Source: Serendipita indica DSM 11827 (lineage: Eukaryota > Basidiomycota > Agaricomycetes > Sebacinales > Serendipitaceae). From it: a DNA stretch of 26,842 nt. Within the stretch, counting starts at the first letter, position 1; the number at the start of each line of letters is the position of its first letter. Below the pieces are notes generated by a model. It had not been told where the DNA came from, did not search any database, and saw nothing but the letters and a program-made list of their open reading frames with translations. A program made the position numbers and the translations under genes. Location of the stretch: assembly GCA_910890315.1 (NCBI GenBank), contig CAJVGD010000003.1, positions 1-26,842 on the forward strand. The letters run 5' to 3'. This document shows positions 20,517-26,842 of the stretch, piece after piece.

Positions 20517-22751
20517 TCATTTCAAACGATACTTGCCATCCTTCTTGCCCGCCTCTTTCTCCATGAACCTCTCGCGCTTACGATGCATCTTCTCAGCTTC
20601 ATCCCTCAGTTTTTCGACCCGTTGCGTGTCAGGGAAATCCAGATCCCAGAAGCCTGGAGGTGTCTCGCCGGAGGGCATGATATAGCGATGGCGCGAGACT
20701 TCTTGGCGATGAGCCCTTACCCCCGAGTCTTCCGACTCGGAGCCACTATCGTCCGATTCCTCTTTGTTGCTGTGGTGCTTACAATGACGCTGTGGTGCAG
20801 CGGCGGGGTCTTGACTTGATGTCGGGCTCTTCCAGAGAGGCGCCTGCAATCGTGGTGGGAGAGGCCCGGCAGCCTTGTAAAACTAAAAAGTACCGGTGAG
20901 ATAATGATAAGAATGATGGACTCTACTCACCTCTCGACATTGATCACAGTCGGTCGCTTCCATACGCTTTCTCTCTGCCTTGTTGCGCACGACTTCGTCA
21001 TACGCAAAATTAACCCCGTTGTTCCGATCAGGATTGACTTCGTATCTGGTCACGCTATTCGACCGTAAATCCTTTGCTTTCTTGTCCAAGAGTTGGACTT
21101 ACGCCTTTCCGTTGTTGATCGGCCTTTGATCGGTTTACCATGTTGTTTCGGTGTAATCGAGTCCCTATCAAGCGCCTCTGTATGCCGCTTCTTGCTCGAG
21201 TTGGATGACACGACTTTGGTCCCGTCCATGTATTGCTGCACCAAGGGTACGTAGCTCTTTCTGCCACTCTTTACTTGCAACGAATGGCTTTCTTCGATGG
21301 GAGCTTTTCGCTTCCCAAGAGACGAATGGCTGGGACCAGCAACAGGAGCTTCGCCAAGCGGAGTACTCGCGCTTGGATGGGGAGGAGCTGCATTCGGAAC
21401 CTTGATGGGCGATTCTTCAAGCTTGATAGCCACGGGCGAGTCTGGAGAGACGTGACGAACGGGTGTCTTGATCCTCCTCGTTGGTGATTCATAACTGAAG
21501 AAAAATCAGCTCTCGTGCTTGTGAACTGACAGATCACTTACATTGTCGGTTGAGGAAGAGGAATACCTGTGAGATTAAACCTGAACGGCCGCGTTGGTGT
21601 ACCCGCCGATGTCTCTTGCGTCTTGTCGGTATCGAAAATCTGAGTGGCCTCTTTCGATTGCTCGGTGGTAAAGGGAGGAGCGTCAAACCCAAACGCTTCG
21701 TATTGTGTAGCGAATTGGTGATACGTCCTTGAGAGATCTTCACAAGCCGCTTCAAGCATGTCCTTGGACGACAACACTTTCTCACCCGTCGGCGCAGCAC
21801 GGGTGGTGACAATTGCATCTGTCGATAGCTTCGACGGCTCCAGTGATAGAGGGGGGTCATCGTCATGCCTCCTCGCCACAGAGTCGGTCGACTTCAAAGC
21901 GTTTCCTGGAAGAGCACCTCGGGCTTTGCTGTCTCGTAGTGAGCGATTAAAGGTACGAATAGCGTCATTGACGCTCGGAATGGAACAGAACTGTCGCCAC
22001 CATTCCTTGAAACCACTCCATTCGAGGTAGGATTTGAAGAACTTCCTCTCTGCTCTTTCTTTTTGGTCGGCGAGACGGTTAAAACGACGCTGTAAACGTT
22101 CCAAGGACTCGACCACGAGCTGGGCCTTTCTTTGATCTGCGGAAGAGGTTACTTTGTATTCGGACGAATTGCGGTCCTTGAGTGTGCGGCTGTGATACGA
22201 TGAGCTAAAGCTTTCAACCCTTGAATAACATACACTTCGTGGTTATTGACTGCTTCCAACTTTGTCTTTAATCCAGCGTTCTCGGCTGCCAAAGCATCCT
22301 CTCGTTCTTGTAGAGAGTCGTAACGGGTCTCTGCAGTGTCTGTTCTCTGGCCTCTGCCTCGAGGATCCTCTGTTCTTGCTCCCGAAGCTTACGGAAAACC
22401 GAGTTGAGCATACCAAGTGTTGAATGAACCGTGGTAGACAGTTTCTCCATCTTGGCATTGTTGTCAGCCTTTGTCTGCTCCAGCTCTTCAGCATCTGTCT
22501 GCCGTTTGATTGCCTCTTGCTTTAGTATGTCGTATTTACTGCGGAGCTCATTGTACGCTGTTAATTGTTCCACGAGTTGTGTTGTCAACCGCGCGTTCTG
22601 ACGCGTTTATGAGAAGTGAGACGCGTCAAAAGACACTTGATTTACCTCTTTCTCAAGATCTGATCCCATATATAAGATTAGCCATCCCTTTGCGGCGAGT
22701 TTGAAGGAACCGACCGGTTGCAGCGCGGAGCCAGTCGTTCAGGGCCTCCAT
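20517..22751 (-). CDS. SAE2: Sae2/CtIP/Ctp1 DNA-end resection factor
   Basis: Works with the Mre11-Rad50 complex to trim broken DNA ends and start homologous repair. The C-terminal domain is diagnostic: 'CDQCREFYKAAG' (zinc-type CxxC), a 'CKHHSNK' pair, then 'HRQEVSRHRY', 'TPPGFWDLDFPDTQ'. Exons: 22751-22715, 22659-22646, 22597-22234, 22189-21542, 21494-about 21103, 21054-20931, 20882-20517, roughly 600 residues. The N-terminus ('MEALNDWLRAAT') leads into a coiled coil ('MEKLSTTVHSTLGMLNSV'), as expected for the tetramerising end of this family. The alternative start at 22669 drops one exon. Two joins are not clean: within exon 22597-22234 the coiled coil shifts frame (a 41-nt intron 22392-22352 or a missing base), and the GTAAGT site at 21102 leaves the wrong phase for the next exon. 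The middle is disordered. The stop codons of this and the DUF202 gene nearly touch. Confidence 0.88.
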
Positions 22752-22798
22752 TCTCCTTCAATGCATCTAATGACATATTTGACGCGTCTTTTACGCGT
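22601..22798. promoter_or_regulatory. Cluster of four ACGCGT (MCB) boxes
   Basis: The palindrome ACGCGT occurs at 22601-22606, 22621-22626, 22782-22787 and 22793-22798. The first two lie in an early intron of the Sae2/Ctp1 gene, the other two just upstream of its start codon and about 180 bases before the Nsl1 start codon. ACGCGT is the MluI cell-cycle box bound by the MBF complex (Mbp1/Swi6 or Res1/Res2/Cdc10), which switches genes on at G1/S. Fission yeast ctp1 is a known MBF target. Single copies elsewhere in the window (6432, 10318, 12430, 16177) lie in coding sequence; only here are there four within 200 bases. Confidence 0.65.
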
Positions 22799-22974
22799 TA
22801 CAGAGAAACTGGCGGGCAGTAGCAATGCGCTTGCGATGGGTATGTCAAGATAGGGTTGGAGCCCAACCACATTGAGGGGACCGTGTTCAAGCCACTCCTT
22901 GGGTCTCCCAGATATTTCTTTAGTTTATTCAACAACATAAAGCTAGTCATCAGTGCACGAAACAGACGACAAAC

Positions 22975-23811
22975 ATGCCCGCCCATGGATTATCGCGAGT
23001 GACCGTCCCAAGCATGGATAGCTACAATGCGATCAAAGACAACTTTAGGAAAGCGGTGCTCAATGTGTTGTCAACCACGCTCCCAGGGAACAAAGACGCG
23101 GCAAAGCGGGCTTTACTCGAAAAGGAGCTCCTCAAGGTCAGCCGACGCACCGCCTGAAATGTGAAATAGTGTCTGACAATTTCAAAATCAGTGGGTAGAC
23201 GACACATTTGCGCTTGCTGGGCCGAATCTGCGCGTCAATGGCGTCAACTTTGAAGAATATGTGGATCAGCCGCGTGAGTCGCCTGGAACTGTCAATTGTT
23301 TGCGCATCTCAACAGATTGAAAGGTCGCTTGCCCTTTGACGAGGCGCTGGACCGGACCGTGATTGCGTTACGGGAGCAATCGTTGGTCTCGGAGCAGACA
23401 ATAGCTGAACGAAGACGGACTGTCCCCGCAAAGGTTCAAGAGCTGCTAGTGGATTTGCTCGAACGACAGCGGGCGGCGGAAAAGGCCCTTTTGTCGGAGC
23501 TCGAAGAGGTACCATCAGTGGCGGACGAGGACGAATTCTGTACGTTGTTCTCACTCCATGTTGTGGTGTTCCTAACCTCGTGTAGCCTTTGTTGCGCGAG
23601 AACCCGAGTTGCGAGAGGAGATCCTCGAGGCGCAACGAGAGGCTGAACGACTAAAAGAGGTGAGTGGTGCATCTGATACCTTTGTACATGAGCGCATGCT
23701 AATGACGGGTGTGGTTTCTAGACTATACCGCGCGAGCTTCAGCGTGCACAATGGGTTCAAGAGGTCTCCGCCGAACTTGCCGCTCAGCCAACGGCACAGA
23801 GACAACGTTGA
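22975..23811 (+). CDS. NSL1: Kinetochore MIND complex subunit, Mis14/Nsl1 type
   Basis: Predicted subunit of the MIND/Mis12 complex that links centromeric chromatin to the outer, microtubule-binding kinetochore. Five exons join in frame: 22975-23136, 23192-23273, 23324-23539, 23586-23659, 23722-23811, giving 207 residues, the normal size for the family. The helical N-terminus ('MDSYNAIKDNFRKAVLNVL') is followed by 'VNGVNFEEYV', then the family's best marker, 'LPFDEALDRTVIAL', with 'ERRRTVPAKVQELL' just behind it (Pro-Phe-Asp-x-x-Leu and Arg-Arg-x-x-Pro). The rest is coiled coil. The 3' site of intron 2 is uncertain (AG at 23323, or a weaker pair using GT 23278), changing two or three residues. 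Divergent from the Sae2 gene, 223 bases between start codons, with MCB boxes in between. Family assignment is from short motifs, so moderately sure. Confidence 0.75.
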
Positions 23812-24239
23812 GACGGTTCAAACTCTTGGGATTGCCTGTCAAAGGATGCCGGATGTGACGTGCCGTGGCCAAGAGCCGATACCCTGGAGCTGAATGCTCA
23901 ACGCATCTCCGTCATCCAATGAGTTGCTTGTGAGTATTGCTCCAGGGTCTCCGGTGATTGTTTTGGAGTCAGTTTTCTTTAGTCTTCCCTAAGTGGCCAC
24001 GGGACTGAATTGGCCTATTGTGGGCGCCCAGAGAGTGCACAAATACAGCAGGCCGAACAAAATATGAAATTAATGTTGAAATAGCGAAAAAAGGGATTCC
24101 TGCAGTTCTTGCTCTGCCTGGCAGACAATGGCGACCGGCCAGCGAGTGGTACGAGACGCCGCCTATAAATCGAATTGGTTGCCTTAGCCTTGTTCTCATT
24201 CTCTTTCCCCACCAGCCCGCCTCAATCTTGAACTCCACC
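23812..24239 (+). other. Intergenic region, Nsl1 to cytochrome P450
   Basis: About 430 bases without a gene I can support. It should hold the 3' flank of the Nsl1 gene and the promoter of the P450 gene. Apart from the TATA box listed separately and a pyrimidine-rich stretch (about 24193-24235), nothing stands out. Confidence 0.5.
24164..24170 (+). promoter_or_regulatory. TATA box of the cytochrome P450 gene
   Basis: TATAAAT lies 76 bases before the ATG at 24240 and is followed by a pyrimidine-rich leader typical of strongly expressed fungal genes. The ATG sits in a good context (CACCATGTC). Confidence 0.6.
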
Positions 24240-26170
24240 ATGTCCGCCGGCCTCTTAATTTCACTTCCGCTCCCCTTCAACTTGCACTTGCGCTCGTTGC
24301 CTCCACCGCTGGTTATGTAGCCTACAAGTGGTGGGACAATTACTCGCGTCTCCAGAACATTCCATACCCGTAAGTCTCCTTTGTGACATGCTCGTAGTTG
24401 CCTTCAAGATGCTTACAACTCCTCTCCGCATCCAGGACGGTGCCTCCAAAATCTGGGGTCACGAATGGCTCGAGTTTGAAGACGACTGTGGCTCCCAATG
24501 GCGTCAATGGATCACTCGTTTCGGTCCCAATTTTAAGATCAAGGGTGCTTGGGGTGTACGTTCATATTTTTTTGCGTCTAAATTTGCGCATCTGACGATA
24601 TTTCGACATGATAGCATCATGACATAGTGAGTCGAGGGCGTCTCGAGGCAGTCTAGCAATAGTCTAATCATCTAAATTAGCTCTGTGTCACTGACCCAAA
24701 GGCCATTGACCGCATTCTTTGCAAGGTCCGACTTTTTTTCCCAGACTTTCGACATCGCATCTAACGGCCTTTGCAGAATGCGTACAACTACCCTCATTCA
24801 GCTGTGTTTAGACCCATTATTGAGCGCCTCACTGGACGTGGTATAGTCTGGGTCGAGGGCGAGCACGCTCACAAGCCTATGCGCGCACTCCTCGCCCCTG
24901 CATTTACGCTCGACCGCATCCGCGCAATGGGTCCCGACATGTGGCTCGCAGTCAATAATGTCGTTTCTCGTCTACAATCTCAGATCGAATCCCATGGTGG
25001 TGTCCGAGACGTCAACATGCTCGACTGGACGGCCACTTCGACTCTCGATGTAATTGGTCGTGTCGCATTTGCACACGACTTTCAACAAGGTCAAAGCCCC
25101 GAGGCTCGCTCGATTATGGAAGGCTGGCGTAAGCAAGCCAATCTCGGCATGGTCTGGGAAGGTTTTCTTGCTCTCCTCGCACTTCGGCAATTCCCTTGGA
25201 TCGGCCAACTTCCTCTCCCCTCTATCAAGGCTCAGAGCAACATTAAAAACACGATCAAGCCACTCGCCAACAAGCTCATTCAGCGAGGTGTTTCGGATAT
25301 CGACAATGGCCGAGATCTCCTCTCGATTCTTTGTGAGTTGTTGCAGTTTTTGTGCTTACAACCCGATTCTCATCGGTTTCTAGTGCGTGCGAACCTCGGT
25401 GAAAAGCAAGAGAAGCGCATCTCTGACGACGAACTCCTTGACCATATCGTCACCTTTGTCATCGCTGGCCATGAGACCACCTCTGTCGTCCTCAACTTTA
25501 CGCTCTACATGCTCGCTCAGCACCCAGAAGTTCAACGCAAGTTGCGCGAAGAGGTCATGAGCACCGATAGGGAGTCTACTTTCGACGAGCTTTGGTCCAG
25601 CGAAAACTTCCCTTATCTCGACGCCGTCACTCGCGAAGGTTTCCGACTCTTCCCTCCCTCTGCACGCAACGAAAAGGTGGCTGAAAAGGACGATATTCTT
25701 CCGCTCGCCACGCCCATTGTCGGTACCGACGGTCGCCTTATCCACGAGATCCCGATCAAGGCCGGTCAGGTTATCCACATCCCCGTTGTAGCTGTCAACC
25801 GATTCTCTTCTGTCTGGGGTGATGGCGATAGCTTCCGTCCAGAGCGCTGGATTGAGAAGAGCGGCACTCCAGACGGAAAGTTCTTGCCTGGTGCATGGAG
25901 TGGTATGCTCACCTTCCTTGTGGGCGCTCGAAGCTGCCTCGGCTACCGACTAGGTACGTCTAATTCGCTCCAAAGGCAATTCTATTCGACTAACTTGTCT
26001 CTAGCCGTCTTTGAGATGAAGATTCTTATCATGGCCTTTATCCGCGCGTTTGAATTCGGAAGTCATTGAACCCATCGAATCGCGCGCCGGCTACAATCCA
26101 ACCGCGCGTGATCAGCAGACCTGAGGATGGAGCATGCTTGCCCCTCCGTCTCCGTCCCGTCGTCGCTTAA
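24240..26170 (+). CDS. Cytochrome P450 monooxygenase, frame breaks at both ends
   Basis: A membrane-anchored haem monooxygenase; substrate unknown. Exons: 24240-24369, 24436-24555, 24615-24626 (12 nt), 24681-24725, 24777-25332, 25384 to about 25952, and a last exon after an intron ending near 26004. Motifs: an N-terminal helix ('LALALVASTAGYVAY'), 'WGHEWLEFE', 'ILWVEG'-like 'GIVWVEGEHAHK', the oxygen-binding 'AGHETTS', Glu-x-x-Arg in 'REGFRLFP', 'FRPERW', and the haem loop 'FLVGARSCLGYRL' with the Cys ligand. Exons 2-6 join in frame. The ends do not: the ATG frame and the helix frame differ by one base near 24245-24257; intron 1 leaves the wrong phase; and after 'AFEF' the frame ends in a stop while the expected tail ('VIEPIESRAGYNP', 'PEDGACLPLRLRPVVA') runs on in other frames to 26170. 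Four one-base faults in a well-kept gene suggest a young pseudogene or assembly errors. Confidence 0.85.
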
Positions 26171-26513
26171 ATGGATGACAACCAACCCCCCTTGACCCTA
26201 TCCTCAAATACCCTAACCACCAAGTGTGACCGTGATCCTCTCTTACGACCCCGATAACGACTCCTCCGAACCCTCTATGCCCGCTCCGCCTTTGTTCTAC
26301 CTCCCAAATGTACACCACCTTTCGACTCCGCAAACCTTTTGATCACGATGACGCCGCCTCTCACTATCTTAACAACCTCTTTGTGGAGGGGTATCTTATT
26401 CGCGCAACTGTAGATAGAAAGCTCGGTTCTCAATAAATCATAGTTGGATCTCTACATGGGCGTGACGCAGTGAACACAAAGGACTCTGGGATATATGATG
26501 AAGGCGAGAGGAC
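26171..26513. other. Convergent 3' flanks, no gene seen
   Basis: About 340 bases between the end of the P450 gene and the stop codon of the convergent Dug3-like gene. I see no protein-like frame and no RNA gene. An AATAAA-like motif (CAATAAAT, about 26432-26439) could serve in 3' processing of the P450 transcript. Confidence 0.45.
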
Positions 26514-26788
26514 TCAAGAAGCTTCTCCCGCGATGCGTGGAACAAAGGCGCCAGTCTTTGGACTAAGCAGGCCCTTTGTCGCAGCAAACTCGATGGTACG
26601 TGTGTGAGCGACAGAGTGTGGGACGTAAAACTCGTCCTTGATGGGAATTTGCAAGAAATTCATCTTGGGAGTGATGACCACCATTGTGTTTGTTCGTATC
26701 TCGAGCCAGTCTGCCTTCTCAAACGTGAAAGGTTCCGAGGCGATCATGATAATGTTTTCGTTTGTCAAGTTTGACATGCGATAATGCC
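26514..26788 (-). CDS. DUG3: Class II glutamine amidotransferase, Dug3-like, last exon only
   Basis: The last exon of a gene that continues beyond the window on the minus strand. It starts after a 3' splice site (AG at 26789-26790) with 'HYRMSNLTNENIIMIASEPF', goes on 'DWLEIRTNTMVVITPKMN' and 'IPIKDEFYVP', and ends 'AGEAS' at the stop 26514-26516, about 91 residues. The 'IASEP' block followed by 'D-W', a 'VVIT' strand and 'PI-DEFY' matches the C-terminus of Dug3-type amidotransferases, which in yeast act with Dug2 in glutathione breakdown. The catalytic N-terminal Cys and most of the domain are outside the window, so the call rests on this end alone. The intron's 5' end is also outside or very close to the edge. 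Confidence 0.6.
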
Positions 26789-26842
26789 CTGCCTACTTCA
26801 TTGCCGTTTACAGTAGCAGCATCGTTGTTGGTGCAGTGGACA

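Overview
The window reads as nuclear DNA of a filamentous basidiomycete, most likely an Agaricomycete. Genes are densely packed on both strands. Nearly every one is cut by several short introns, mostly 44-67 nt, with GT..AG ends and CTRAY-like branch sites. The protein set is fungal (AP-3 sigma, Vac1/Pep7, Sae2/Ctp1, Mis14/Nsl1, Dug3-like), and the transposon is of the Plavaka type known from mushrooms. The exact genus cannot be read from the sequence.

Layout: (1) 1-763, the end of an unrecognised membrane protein, split over two frames. (2) About 1.1-6.7 kb, a two-gene DNA transposon: a 12-exon Plavaka-like transposase (1301-4278) and a companion gene (4355-6719) whose seven exons join without a break into 681 residues. 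(3) 6910-9205 minus, asparagine synthetase, seven exons, fully coherent. (4) 10176-13805 minus, a large Rho guanine-nucleotide exchange factor with a DH domain split by a long disordered insert. (5) 14405-17006 plus, a FYVE-finger Vac1/Pep7 homologue with a Rab-binding coiled coil. (6) 17123-18514 plus, a RING-like protein. (7) 18704-19062 plus, a 76-residue AT-hook protein that no single open frame reveals. (8) 19209-19945 minus, AP-3 sigma. (9) 20014-20508 plus, a three-helix DUF202 membrane protein. (10) 20517-22751 minus, a Sae2/CtIP/Ctp1 DNA-end resection factor. (11) 22975-23811 plus, Mis14/Nsl1 of the kinetochore MIND complex. (12) 24240-26170 plus, a cytochrome P450 with a 12-nt microexon and frame breaks at both ends. 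(13) 26514-26788 minus, the last exon of a Dug3-like class II glutamine amidotransferase that runs off the window.

The genes do not form one pathway. Three are tied to endosome/vacuole traffic or membranes (Vac1, AP-3 sigma, DUF202), and one divergent pair is tied to the cell cycle (Sae2/Ctp1 and Nsl1). That pair surrounds a cluster of four ACGCGT boxes, the binding site of the G1/S factor MBF, which is the clearest regulatory signal here. The most unusual content is the transposon's intact companion gene. I saw no tRNA, rRNA, CRISPR array or retroelement. Exon coordinates come from reading splice signals by eye; where frames fail to join, the entry says so.
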